This document shows, one piece after another, positions 1 to 8,203 of a stretch of DNA of 64,000 bases (the first letter of the stretch is position 1; the number at the start of each line of letters is the position of its first letter). A model generated the notes under the pieces. That model was not told the DNA's origin, did no database searches, and was given only the letters and a program-made list of their open reading frames with translations. A program made the position numbers and the translations under genes. This DNA comes from Chitinophagales bacterium (lineage in GTDB: Bacteria; Bacteroidota; Bacteroidia; Chitinophagales; Chitinophagaceae): the NCBI GenBank assembly GCA_017303835.1, contig JAFLBI010000001.1, forward strand, positions 2,666,001 through 2,730,000, written 5' to 3'.

Positions 1-881
1 TGGGTGTGGCTTATGACAGCGGTATTAATTTCTTCGACAATGCAGAAGTATACGCATTGGGTGAAAGTGAGAAAATGATGGGGCGTGTGTTGAAGAAGAA
101 AGGATGGGACCGTACATCCTATACAGTTTCTTCCAAAGCCTTCTTTGGTTGGCGAGGTAAGAACAATAAGCCCAACCAGACCGGCTTAAGCCGTAAACAT
201 CTCACAGAAGCCTGTCATGAAGCTTTGCAGCGTTTGCAAACAGATTACCTGGATTTGTATTTCTGTCACAGACCTGATAAAAACACGCCGATTGAAGAAG
301 TGGTGTTAACTATGAATACCTTGATTCAGCAGGGTAAGATTTTGTATTGGGGTACGAGTGAGTGGAGTGGTGTGGAAATCATGGAAGCACATCGCGTAGC
401 GGCTGATTATAGATTAATTGGCCCGTCTGTAGAACAACCCGAATACAACTTGTTTAACAGGCATAAACTGGAGAATGATTACCTGCAGGTGTTTAAGAAT
501 GTGGGTTTAGGCACTACTATTTGGAGCCCGCTGGCCAGTGGCTTACTTACCGGTAAATACAATAACGGCATTCCTGAAGATGCACGCTTATCGATTCCTG
601 GTTTTGAATGGCTGAAGGATAGAACATTTGTAGAGGAGAAGCTGAATAAGGTTCGCGCATACCAACAGTTGGCAGATGAACTGGGTTGCAGTATGGCTGC
701 CCTTAGCATTGCTTGGTGTGTGAAGAATCCCAATGTAACAACAGCAATTTTGGGTGCTACCAAACGTCACCAGTTGGAAGAGAACCTGAAGGCATTAAAT
801 GTATTGCCTTTGCTGACTGAAGAGATTATGACCAAGATTGATAGCATTTTCGGTACAAAGCCGGTTTTGCCTGAGTATTAA
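1..881 (+). CDS. Aldo/keto reductase, Kv-beta-like subfamily (5' end missing)
   Basis: NADPH-dependent oxidoreductase of the aldo/keto reductase superfamily. The reading frame is open from the first base, and the visible residues enter in the first part of the TIM barrel (G-I-N-F-F-D followed by the catalytic Tyr in A-E-V-Y), so perhaps 40 N-terminal residues lie outside the window. The catalytic Lys is visible in S-S-K-A-F-F and the active-site His in F-C-H-R-P. The C-terminal half has the usual cofactor-binding region (A-I-L-G-A-T-K) of the YghZ/Kv-beta-like branch. The physiological substrate cannot be read from the sequence. A GTG at position 6 is internal to the conserved barrel and is not the true start. 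A bidirectional hairpin terminator follows the stop codon. Confidence 0.9.
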   Translation, partial: GVAYDSGINFFDNAEVYALGESEKMMGRVLKKKGWDRTSYTVSSKAFFGWRGKNNKPNQTGLSRKHLTEACHEALQRLQTDYLDLYFCHRPDKNTPIEEVVLTMNTLIQQGKILYWGTSEWSGVEIMEAHRVAADYRLIGPSVEQPEYNLFNRHKLENDYLQVFKNVGLGTTIWSPLASGLLTGKYNNGIPEDARLSIPGFEWLKDRTFVEEKLNKVRAYQQLADELGCSMAALSIAWCVKNPNVTTAILGATKRHQLEENLKALNVLPLLTEEIMTKIDSIFGTKPVLPEY

Positions 882-902
882 TCTGCTGGTACATAAAGCA
901 AA

Positions 903-931
903 AAAGTCCCGTACAAATTGTACGGGACTTT
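903..931. terminator. Bidirectional hairpin terminator
   Basis: A 12-bp perfect stem (903-914 with 920-931, core GTCCCGTAC) closes a 5-nt AAATT loop and is flanked by A-rich DNA on the left and T-rich DNA on the right. It separates the plus-strand aldo/keto reductase from the convergent THX gene, so it can serve both. Confidence 0.85.
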
Positions 932-952
932 CTATTGCTAGAAAGATCTTGA

Positions 953-1066
953 TTAAGCAGCTTTTTCTGCTTTCTTGGTTGCTTTTTTGGTTTTAGCAGG
1001 TCTGCTTTTACCGAAAGAACCTTTGAATCTTTTTCCTTTTGCAGTCTTTTTATCGCCTCTGCCCAT
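953..1066 (-). CDS. 30S ribosomal protein THX (37 aa)
   Basis: Tiny basic protein beginning MGRGDKKTAKGKRFKGSFGK. This matches the bTHX family, in which an M-G-[RK]-G-D-x-K-[ST] start and a G-K-x-x-x-G-S-[FY]-G-K-x-R core are typical (family knowledge). In Thermus it stabilises the head of the 30S subunit. The 37-residue length exceeds the core of about 26 residues because of a Lys/Ala-rich tail (K-T-K-K-A-T-K-K-A-E-K-A-A). It lies just downstream of HU on the same strand, separated by a hairpin, so it may be a separate short transcript or a read-through product. Confidence 0.88.
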   Translation of the reverse strand: MGRGDKKTAKGKRFKGSFGKSRPAKTKKATKKAEKAA

Positions 1067-1103
1067 GGTTGTAGATTTATTTGTGAAGGGCAAAAATAAA
1101 AAA

Positions 1104-1131
1104 ATCCCGCTCAACATCAGCTGAGACGGGA
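1104..1131 (-). terminator. Hairpin terminator of the HU gene
   Basis: On the minus strand TCCCGTCTCA pairs with TGAGCGGGA (one bulge), followed by a T-rich run (1094-1104 on the opposite strand). It lies 20 nt after the HU stop codon and just upstream of the THX start. Confidence 0.75.
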
Positions 1132-1151
1132 CTTTTTAATTCTTTAAAGCC

Positions 1152-1421
1152 TTAGAGCTTGGCGCTTAATTCTTTACCAGCCTTGAAGCGAGCAACCTTC
1201 TTAGCCTTGATCTTGATAGTTTCACCAGTCTGAGGATTGCGGCCTGTACGGGCAGCACGCTTAGAAACTGAGAAAGTACCGAAACCAACCAGGGTTACTT
1301 TGTCACCTTTCTTCAGGGTCTTGGTTACTGCATCAACAAAAGAATCCAGAGCGGCGTTAGCCTGTGTCTTGGTGATGCCTGCATCGTCAGCGATCTGGGC
1401 GATCAATTCAGCTTTGTTCAT
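1152..1421 (-). CDS. hup: HU-family DNA-binding protein
   Basis: Histone-like nucleoid protein that bends DNA as a homodimer. The 89-residue product ([12 protein letters not shown]...) has the family's normal length. It carries the G-F-G-T-F core and the beta-arm signature R-x-G-R-N-P-Q-T-G-E, whose Pro intercalates into the minor groove. An in-frame start 36 nt further upstream exists, but it would add 12 residues that HU proteins lack and would begin close to the predicted transcription start. A good promoter lies 34 nt upstream. Confidence 0.96.
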   Translation of the reverse strand: MNKAELIAQIADDAGITKTQANAALDSFVDAVTKTLKKGDKVTLVGFGTFSVSKRAARTGRNPQTGETIKIKAKKVARFKAGKELSAKL

Positions 1422-1454
1422 AGATGATTTTTTAATTGTTTGAATTAACGTCAA

Positions 1455-1484
1455 CAAATTTATTCGCTTTCGCTTACCAGCAAA
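1455..1484 (-). promoter_or_regulatory. Bacteroidota-type promoter for HU
   Basis: The minus strand reads TTTG (1484-1481), 18 nt, then TAAATTTG (1462-1455). This is a full match to the -7 consensus TAnnTTTG with a -33 TTTG at nearly standard spacing. The predicted transcription start is near 1448, giving a leader of about 27 nt. Confidence 0.7.
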
Positions 1485-1596
1485 ATATTTTTTGTCATTT
1501 TTCTGTTTGGCATGATTGGCTGAAAACCTTGTACAGAAAGGGTTTTACACGAAATCGTCATTTTGTGAAAAAATCAAATTTTGAATGCAAATCGCT

Positions 1597-1621
1597 GAAA
1601 TCCTTTGCTGTAAAGGGTTTC
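1597..1621. other. Hairpin in the HU upstream gap
   Basis: The 296-bp gap 1422-1717 holds the HU promoter and this 10-bp stem (GAAATCCTTT, loop GCTGT, AAAGGGTTTC; one G-T pair). There is no T-run. Its role is unknown. I see no further gene in the gap. Confidence 0.4.
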
Positions 1622-1717
1622 AGGGCATATTCGCTGAAATGCAGGCAGGATAAGCGTTTGAAAGGAATATAGGGAAGTTTTTGATAGCACTGTGTGAAGA
1701 TTCAAAACTATCCACAA

Positions 1718-2023
1718 TCAATTCACAACTTGCATTAAAGAGCGGAATCCTACAAAATTATCACCCCATGTATCAGTGCCGTCTTTGCGCAAAACTTGCG
1801 CATGTTGCGCTATGTAGCGATTATAATCTGCTTTTGATGCTGCATAATACTGCGTAGCATAAGTGGGCCCTTCAGTTTCATCTGTATCTAAAAGACGTAC
1901 AAATTGAAACTTTTCGAAACATCCTGTGGCCATTACATCGGGAATATGTTTTTCCTGCATCCATTTTACCCATCCATCATGGATGCTCCATTTGACCATT
2001 ATTGTAACATTATAGATAAACAT
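1718..2023 (-). CDS. DUF4286 family protein
   Basis: A 101-aa cytosolic protein, start chosen at M-F-I-Y-N-V-T because DUF4286 proteins begin with this strand and continue with the S-I-H-D-x-W-x-x-W-M and I-P-[DE]-V-x-A-T-G-C-F segments seen here. The fold is thought to be a ferredoxin-like dimer; function unknown. It begins 2 nt after the stop codon of exonuclease III, so the two genes are almost certainly co-transcribed. Confidence 0.85.
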   Translation of the reverse strand: MFIYNVTIMVKWSIHDGWVKWMQEKHIPDVMATGCFEKFQFVRLLDTDETEGPTYATQYYAASKADYNRYIAQHAQVLRKDGTDTWGDNFVGFRSLMQVVN

Positions 2024-2025
2024 GA

Positions 2026-2796
2026 CTAAGCTTTTAATTCGCAATAAATTGGGCAGTGATCACTGTGTTTTACATCAGGATAGATGCTCGCTGCCACCAG
2101 TTTTTTGGCCAGGGTGTCGGTTACGCTGATATAGTCAATGCGCCAGCCCTTGTTTTGCAATCGTACACTCGGGAAGCGCTGACTCCACCAGCTGTAAGCG
2201 CCTGTAGCATCCGGGTTAAGGTAGCGGAAACTATCTACCCAACCATTGGCAACCCATTTGTCCATCCAGGCTCTTTCATCAGGTAAGAAGCCAGATGATT
2301 TTTTATTGCCTTTTGGATCATGAATATCTACTTCTTTGTGTGCTATGTTATAGTCGCCTGTTACAATAATTTGTGGTCTGGTTTTACGCAGTTCCTGTAC
2401 AAAATCGAAGAACTCATCCAGCCATTGGTATTTATAGGTTTGCCTTTCATCGCCACTGGTTCCAGATGGGAAATAGGCATTGATCAGGGTTGTCTTTCCA
2501 AAATCAAGGCGAATTACTCTGCCCTCCTGATCACTCATCGCATGGCCTGTGCCCATAATCACCTGATCTGGTTTCTGCTTCGTAAGCACACCTACGCCAC
2601 TATAGCCTTTCTTTTCTGCAGAAAACCAATAAGTATGAAATCCTAATGCTTCAAAAGCTGCAGCATCAATATCTGATACGTGTGCTTTTGTTTCTTGAAT
2701 ACAAATAATATCAGCAGGATCAGTCTTCAGCCAATCAAGTAAACCTTTGTTAATAGCTGCACGAATACCATTGGTATTGTAGGAGATGATGCGCAT
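2026..2796 (-). CDS. xth: Exodeoxyribonuclease III (AP endonuclease)
   Basis: Mg-dependent 3'-5' exonuclease and AP endonuclease of base-excision repair. The 256 residues match the family length. Diagnostic motifs are visible: N-T-N-G-I-R-A near the start, the metal-binding Glu in I-Q-E-T-K-A, G-D-Y-N-I-A-H with the catalytic Asp and Asn, and the terminal S-D-H-C-P-I. The upstream secreted-protein gene ends 1 nt before its start and DUF4286 follows 2 nt after its stop, suggesting a three-gene transcript. Confidence 0.95.
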   Translation of the reverse strand: MRIISYNTNGIRAAINKGLLDWLKTDPADIICIQETKAHVSDIDAAAFEALGFHTYWFSAEKKGYSGVGVLTKQKPDQVIMGTGHAMSDQEGRVIRLDFGKTTLINAYFPSGTSGDERQTYKYQWLDEFFDFVQELRKTRPQIIVTGDYNIAHKEVDIHDPKGNKKSSGFLPDERAWMDKWVANGWVDSFRYLNPDATGAYSWWSQRFPSVRLQNKGWRIDYISVTDTLAKKLVAASIYPDVKHSDHCPIYCELKA

Positions 2797-2797
2797 C

Positions 2798-4192
2798 TTA
2801 TAAGTTTTTAAAACCCATCATGGGCTCTGTTTCTATAAAAGCCAAAACTAATAAAGCTTCAACGATTGAGGCGGGAAGTGTTGTATCCATGATAATCATG
2901 GATTCAGGGTATCTGTTCCCCTTAGCTAGTATTACCAAGTGATTATTAAAATAGATTTCACGATACGCAAAAGTCGGTGCTGCAATAATCTTGAAGGCTT
3001 GACCGAAAACCAATCCCTCAAATTCCTGTGGCGCTTCGTATTGTGTGTTACGGATATTGGGCATATCCACTTCCAGCATGGTATTGCTATCCACACCATT
3101 GTAAACGCGGTTAAAATAAAATTTTCTTTCGGGGTAGGCTTTCCAGACTGTTATTTGAAATCTTGCAATGGTATCATTGTTGCGCAATAGTACATGATCG
3201 TTTCCCGGCATATACTTCAGATAGCTGCTATAGCCATCTAAATATGCCGGATCAGCCATTTCGATGATTGAGCTAACATAATTATTGTCAGCAAGTACAC
3301 TTCTGAATTCTTGTTGTCGAACCGCAAATTGGTAACTCCTGTTTTTTCTGCCCAGCTCAATTGCTTTTCTAATTTGCTGAGGGAAACGAGTTGTATTTTT
3401 TGCTTCCAGATTAATTCCAAAAAATCTACTGCTGTCAAATCGCATCATTACTGTAGTGTCCGCGGTAAGATTAAAGCGGAAATATGCATTGTTGGCCATT
3501 GTCTGAATTCGGCCTCTACCCACCTGATATTGCATCATGAAGTTATCTGCATAAACAGCAGGTTGAGCGCCAACAACTTGAATCGTACCATTCGCAGATG
3601 CAGTGTCGAGTAATACCTGTACAGCCCTTTGCAGCATGCTTTGAAAACCTGTAGGAGATGTGTCATATTCAGGGCTATACAAGCCAAAGCCTACACCAGG
3701 CCTGCGTTGCACCAGAAAAAAGCCTGTTTTGAATGAAGCAGATCCCTCAACCGGCGCATATTGTACGATTACTTGGTAGGTAGCTGTGGTGGCAGCCAGT
3801 AAACCATTAATCTTTTGTACATCTTCTGCATCTTCAGCAGCTTTTTGAAGAAGTTCTGAGGCGGTGAGTTCGGTAATTGTAATGTTAACTGAATGCTGCT
3901 TATTCGCCGTGCGTGTTGGTGCTGGTTTGTCGCCTCTTTTGAGTAATTGAAAATTTGTAGGGTAGCTGGAATCAGGTTGTACATCCCATCGTTTGCTGCA
4001 TATTCTATAGAGTTCTTTCAGCATTTTTTGCTGAACTTTTTCATACTTCAGGTATTCAAGGGTTTTGTTGGGGGTGCCAACATAATTTTCATCACGAAAA
4101 CTGATACCTGTTATTTCAGTAATAACGAGTGATTGAGCAGTTGCGTAATTGCAGAATAAAATGATAAAAGCCAGAAATCGTAATAGCCGCAT
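2798..4192 (-). CDS. Secreted protein of unknown function (464 aa)
   Basis: I do not recognise a family. The start at MRLLRFLAF gives a signal peptide with a cleavable A-T-A-Q end, so the product is exported. The rest is soluble, with mixed alpha/beta composition and no cysteine-rich or metal motif that I can name. An N-terminal helical part (about residues 30-140) precedes a longer strand-rich part. A start 24 nt upstream would add MLIRYVYT before the signal peptide and is less likely. It is divergent from the LOG gene with 56 bp between the starts, and it leads a minus-strand group with xth and DUF4286. Confidence 0.75.
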   Translation of the reverse strand: MRLLRFLAFIILFCNYATAQSLVITEITGISFRDENYVGTPNKTLEYLKYEKVQQKMLKELYRICSKRWDVQPDSSYPTNFQLLKRGDKPAPTRTANKQHSVNITITELTASELLQKAAEDAEDVQKINGLLAATTATYQVIVQYAPVEGSASFKTGFFLVQRRPGVGFGLYSPEYDTSPTGFQSMLQRAVQVLLDTASANGTIQVVGAQPAVYADNFMMQYQVGRGRIQTMANNAYFRFNLTADTTVMMRFDSSRFFGINLEAKNTTRFPQQIRKAIELGRKNRSYQFAVRQQEFRSVLADNNYVSSIIEMADPAYLDGYSSYLKYMPGNDHVLLRNNDTIARFQITVWKAYPERKFYFNRVYNGVDSNTMLEVDMPNIRNTQYEAPQEFEGLVFGQAFKIIAAPTFAYREIYFNNHLVILAKGNRYPESMIIMDTTLPASIVEALLVLAFIETEPMMGFKNL

Positions 4193-4248
4193 TGTATAAA
4201 CATATCTTATTAACAAGATACAATCAAATTTTGTGCTACTTTTTCACT

Positions 4249-4989
4249 ATGGGTAAGAAACATAAGATTAAGCGGATTATTCCGTCAAGCGAGTCAGTTT
4301 ATTTAGATGGTCCAAAACCCAGAATTAATGAACTGGGATTTGCCTGGGAGATTTTCCGGCAATTCATTAAGGGCTTCAGAAACCTGCACTTTACCGGACC
4401 CTGTATTACGGTCTTTGGTTCTGCAAGATTTAAGGAGGAACATAAATATTATCAGGCTGCCATGCAGTTTGGTAAGCGTATTGCTGAGTTGGGCTTCACT
4501 ACCATGACAGGTGGCGGTCCTGGCATTATGGAAGCGGCAAACAGAGGTGCATTTGAGCATGGCGGACAATCCGTAGGCGTGAATATTCAACTGCCTTTTG
4601 AACAACATGCCAATCCATGGGTGCACAAGTCATTTACACTCAATTATTTCTTCATTAGAAAAGTATTGCTTGTAAAGTATTCTTATGCATTCATCATCAT
4701 GCCGGGTGGCTGGGGTACCATGGATGAATTGTTCGAAACACTCACCCTGATTCAAACCAAGGTGATTAACGATTTTCCGGTAGTCATTTATGGAAGAGAA
4801 TACCATAAGCCATTGTTGGACTATATCCATTTAATGGAGAAAGAGGGTACAATCTCTCCAGAGGATATGAACTTACTCTTGGTTACTGATAATATTGATG
4901 AGGCCATGCTGCACATTCAGAAATACGTACGCAAGAATTATCAAGTTAAGCCAAGGCGAAAGCTCTGGTGGCTATTTGAAAAGCGCTGA
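4249..4989 (+). CDS. LOG-family Rossmann-fold protein (TIGR00730 type)
   Basis: A 246-aa protein with the two signatures of the LOG/cytokinin riboside phosphohydrolase family: G-G-G-P-G-I-M-E-A-A-N-R-G-A and P-G-G-W-G-T-M-D-E-L-F-E. LOG enzymes release free bases from nucleoside 5'-monophosphates; many bacterial members act on AMP. The start was chosen at MGKKHKI because upstream residues overlap the divergent gene's start region and are not conserved-looking. Its substrate cannot be read from sequence. Confidence 0.88.
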   Translation: MGKKHKIKRIIPSSESVYLDGPKPRINELGFAWEIFRQFIKGFRNLHFTGPCITVFGSARFKEEHKYYQAAMQFGKRIAELGFTTMTGGGPGIMEAANRGAFEHGGQSVGVNIQLPFEQHANPWVHKSFTLNYFFIRKVLLVKYSYAFIIMPGGWGTMDELFETLTLIQTKVINDFPVVIYGREYHKPLLDYIHLMEKEGTISPEDMNLLLVTDNIDEAMLHIQKYVRKNYQVKPRRKLWWLFEKR

Positions 4990-5053
4990 TAATCTGTTTC
5001 GCATAAAGCATGCTGCCTGATTCTTAATTATCTTTAAAGGGTAATACCGTTTT

Positions 5054-8000
5054 ATGCCCAATCTCATCAAGAGATTGGTAAGAATAGCCAAATGGTTTCT
5101 TGGTATCATTGTAGGCCTCTTACTAATCTTAGTTTTAATCCCTTATCTCTTTCCCGAACGTGTTTCTCGGGAAGTGAAGCAGCTGGCTAATCAGCATATC
5201 GAAGGCAAGTTTGATTTTGGAAAAGTACGGCTGTCTTTTTTCAGCCATTTTCCTGCACTCACTTTGTCTTTGTATGATTTCAGTCTGAAAGGTTCTGCAC
5301 CATTTGAAAAAGATACCCTGATAGCCGGGCATGAATTGGCTTTCGGTATTCACCTAATGGATCTGCTGCGCAGCAAAGTAACCGTTGATCAGTTCTTTAT
5401 TACCAAAGCAGATATCCATGTTCAGGTAAATGAAGCCGGTGCTGCTAATTACAATGTCTATAAATCAGGGAGCGATACAAGTAAAACCAGTTCAGACAGT
5501 AGTTCTGCCAGGCTGGAAATAGAGCATATCGTGATTCAGGATAGTAAGCTGGTATATGATGACCGTTCTATCCCCATCCGCATTGCTGCTGAAGGGCTGA
5601 ATTATTCCGGTAAAGGCGACCTGAGTAAAGCCATTTTCGATCTGCACACATCGATTGATATCGCCAATTTTGATCTCAACTACGATGGAACCGATTATAT
5701 GAAAGATAAGCGGGTGCGGGGTAACCTGATTACACAAATCAATACCAATTCACTGGCTTTCATATTTCAGGAAAACAAATTACGCATCAATAAGCTACCT
5801 GTTGAGTTCAATGGCAAATTTGAATTTTTGAAGAATGGGTATGCTATGGATTTCAGTCTTAAATCGCTGGAAACAGATCTGGAAGATGTACTCACAGCTT
5901 TGCCGCCGGCATACAAGCAATGGCTGGAAGATACCCGTGTAAAGGGTTATGTGGACATGAATGCTTCACTAAAAGGTTTGTATAGTACTGCAGACAATAA
6001 AGCACCAGATCTTGCTTTTAATCTGAAAGTGCGCGACGGCTATATCCGTTATGCAGATGCACCCATGCCTTTGAGTAAACTATTTGTCAATCTGGAAACA
6101 GCCCTGCCTTCACTCAACACAGATAGCTTTCGCGTACAACTGGATTCCATTTCTTTTCAGTTAGAGAAAGACTATTTCGGTGGAAGGATCAAAACAATTG
6201 GTATCGATAACCCCTTTGTGGATATGCGTATCCGCTCAAATATTGATCTGGGCAACTGGGATAAAGCATTGGGTATACAACAGTTTGATGTGAGCGGGCA
6301 ATTGAAGTTGGCTATTGATGCCCAAGGTCAATTTATGCGCAGACCCGATTACAAAAAAATACATCCTGATACCATCATTACCAGTATTCCCGCATTCAAT
6401 GCATTAGCAGTTCTGGAAAATGGTAGTTTCCATTACAATACATTACCCGGTAAGGTGGAGCAGATTCAACTGAATCTTGCAGTCAACTGTGCCGATAGTC
6501 TTTACCAACACACACGTATCGCGCTCAATAATTTGTCTGTGAAAGCGGGTAAAAATTATCTCAAGGCAAAGGCTGTTATTGGCAATCTGGCTCAAACACC
6601 GGTAGATGCCAGTCTGGATGCACAAATTCAATTACAGGAATTGCAACAGTTTTATCCGCTTGAGCAAATACAGCTGAAAGGGAAACTGCAAGCGAATGGA
6701 TTGGTCAAAGGCAACTATCAGCCTGAAAAAAAGCAATTCCCGCTCACAACACTTGAGGCAAAGCTTACAGACGGCTGGATTAAAACACCTTATTATCCCA
6801 ACCCAATTGAGCAAATACAGGTAACAACTAAAGTGGCATGCCCTACTACCAATACCAAAGACCTCAGTATCGATATTCCTACTGCAAGTATGCTGTTTGA
6901 GCAATCACCCTTCCAGCTGAAAGCAAACTTTGCAGATCTTACAGATATCCGTTATTTACTTGATGCAAATGGGGTATTGAATATTGGTAAGATCTATCAG
7001 GTTTTTGCTATCAAGGGCTATGATGTTAATGGAACAGTGATTGCTGATGTGCATTTACAAGGCAGGCAAAGTGATGTACTCAAGAAGCGCTATACGCAAT
7101 TGAATAATTCGGGTAGTATTCGTGTGAAGGAACTGGACTTGCGTACTGATTTATATCCGATGCCTTTACACATACGTAATGGCGTCTTCAGTTTTGTACA
7201 AGATAAATTACGCTTCGATGCTTTTCAGGCTGATTATGGACAAAGCGATATTCAGCTAAATGGATCAGTCTCAAATTTGTTTGCTTATATCTTGGATCAA
7301 GGTGCATTAAAAGGGCAATTCAATTTCACCTCTAACAAGCTCTTGCTAGATGAATTGATGGCCTATCAAGGCGATACAACTGCTACACAAACCGAGTCAA
7401 CTGGCGTTATCATGCTTCCTAAGAATCTGGAGCTTCAGTTGAATGCATTGGTACAGAAGGCCTCCATACAAGACATTCCTTTGGCACAAATCAAAGGGGC
7501 AGTGTTATTGAAAAATGGGATACTGCAAATGAAAGATGCTGGCTTTATAATGGCTGGCGGACAAACTACGATGAATGCTAGCTACACACCAGTTACCCCA
7601 CTAAGTGCCAATTTCGATTACCATATACAAACGGCAGATTTGGATGTACAAAAAGCATACAAAGATATTGGACTGCTGCGCGAAATGATGCCTGCAGCTA
7701 AGAAAGCACAAGGATTGATTTCGCTCGACTATCAACTAGCTGGTAGACTTGGTGCAGATATGTTTCCAGTAATGCCCTCACTGAAAGGTGCTGGTGTGTT
7801 GTCTGTGAAGCAGGTGAAAGTATATGGCTTTAAACTATTCAATGCTGCTGCGAAAGCTAGTGGCAAGAATGATATCAAAGACCCTGATCTGAAAGATATT
7901 CAGTTAAAGTCAACCATTCGCAACAATATCCTCACGATTGAGCGTACGCGTATGCGTGTTGCCGGTTTCAGACCAAGAGTTGAAGGACAGGTATCATTGG

Positions 8001-8161
8001 ATGGTAAACTCAACCTTAAGTTCAGGCTTGGATTACCACCGCTCGGCATTTTTGGTATTCCTATGACAGTAACAGGAACCAAGGACAATCCCATCATTAA
8101 AATGAAGCGCGATAAATCCGGTCAGGTTTTGCAAGAAACTTCAGATGAAACGGAACAATAA
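5054..8161 (+). CDS. AsmA-family protein (1035 aa)
   Basis: A very long protein with one N-terminal membrane anchor (residues about 12-31, hydrophobic W-F-L-G-I-I-V-G-L-L-L-I-L-V-L-I-P-Y) followed by about 1000 residues of repeating beta-strand pattern. This is the build of AsmA/TamB-like bridge proteins, which are thought to move phospholipids between inner and outer membrane. The segments R-L-S-F-F-S-H-F-P-A-L and the C-terminal stretch (about 840-1010, ending with G-I-F-G-I-P-M-T-V-T-G-T) are typical of Bacteroidota AsmA proteins. The Lys/Glu-rich tail is probably disordered. A -7-like element TATCTTTA lies 18 nt upstream of the start at 5029-5036. Confidence 0.85.
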   Translation: MPNLIKRLVRIAKWFLGIIVGLLLILVLIPYLFPERVSREVKQLANQHIEGKFDFGKVRLSFFSHFPALTLSLYDFSLKGSAPFEKDTLIAGHELAFGIHLMDLLRSKVTVDQFFITKADIHVQVNEAGAANYNVYKSGSDTSKTSSDSSSARLEIEHIVIQDSKLVYDDRSIPIRIAAEGLNYSGKGDLSKAIFDLHTSIDIANFDLNYDGTDYMKDKRVRGNLITQINTNSLAFIFQENKLRINKLPVEFNGKFEFLKNGYAMDFSLKSLETDLEDVLTALPPAYKQWLEDTRVKGYVDMNASLKGLYSTADNKAPDLAFNLKVRDGYIRYADAPMPLSKLFVNLETALPSLNTDSFRVQLDSISFQLEKDYFGGRIKTIGIDNPFVDMRIRSNIDLGNWDKALGIQQFDVSGQLKLAIDAQGQFMRRPDYKKIHPDTIITSIPAFNALAVLENGSFHYNTLPGKVEQIQLNLAVNCADSLYQHTRIALNNLSVKAGKNYLKAKAVIGNLAQTPVDASLDAQIQLQELQQFYPLEQIQLKGKLQANGLVKGNYQPEKKQFPLTTLEAKLTDGWIKTPYYPNPIEQIQVTTKVACPTTNTKDLSIDIPTASMLFEQSPFQLKANFADLTDIRYLLDANGVLNIGKIYQVFAIKGYDVNGTVIADVHLQGRQSDVLKKRYTQLNNSGSIRVKELDLRTDLYPMPLHIRNGVFSFVQDKLRFDAFQADYGQSDIQLNGSVSNLFAYILDQGALKGQFNFTSNKLLLDELMAYQGDTTATQTESTGVIMLPKNLELQLNALVQKASIQDIPLAQIKGAVLLKNGILQMKDAGFIMAGGQTTMNASYTPVTPLSANFDYHIQTADLDVQKAYKDIGLLREMMPAAKKAQGLISLDYQLAGRLGADMFPVMPSLKGAGVLSVKQVKVYGFKLFNAAAKASGKNDIKDPDLKDIQLKSTIRNNILTIERTRMRVAGFRPRVEGQVSLDGKLNLKFRLGLPPLGIFGIPMTVTGTKDNPIIKMKRDKSGQVLQETSDETEQ

Positions 8162-8199
8162 AAAATCCCCACATCCCGATGTATTGGGCTATGGGGATT
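8161..8199 (-). terminator. Hairpin terminator between AsmA and metH
   Basis: AATCCCCA (8164-8171) pairs with TGGGGATT (8192-8199) around an inner CCC/GGG pairing. On the minus strand it is followed by TTTTT, so it mainly terminates the metH transcript; it may also stop the convergent AsmA transcript. Confidence 0.7.
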
Positions 8200-8203
8200 G
8201 AAT

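Noticed and set aside
1436-1672. Open frame of 78 codons in the HU upstream gap.
   Set aside because: Lies over the HU promoter, low-complexity composition and no recognisable start signal or domain.
1708-1716. CTATCCACA, one mismatch from a DnaA box.
   Set aside because: A single isolated near-match next to HU. No cluster, no dnaA or dnaN and no AT-rich unwinding region, so no origin claim.
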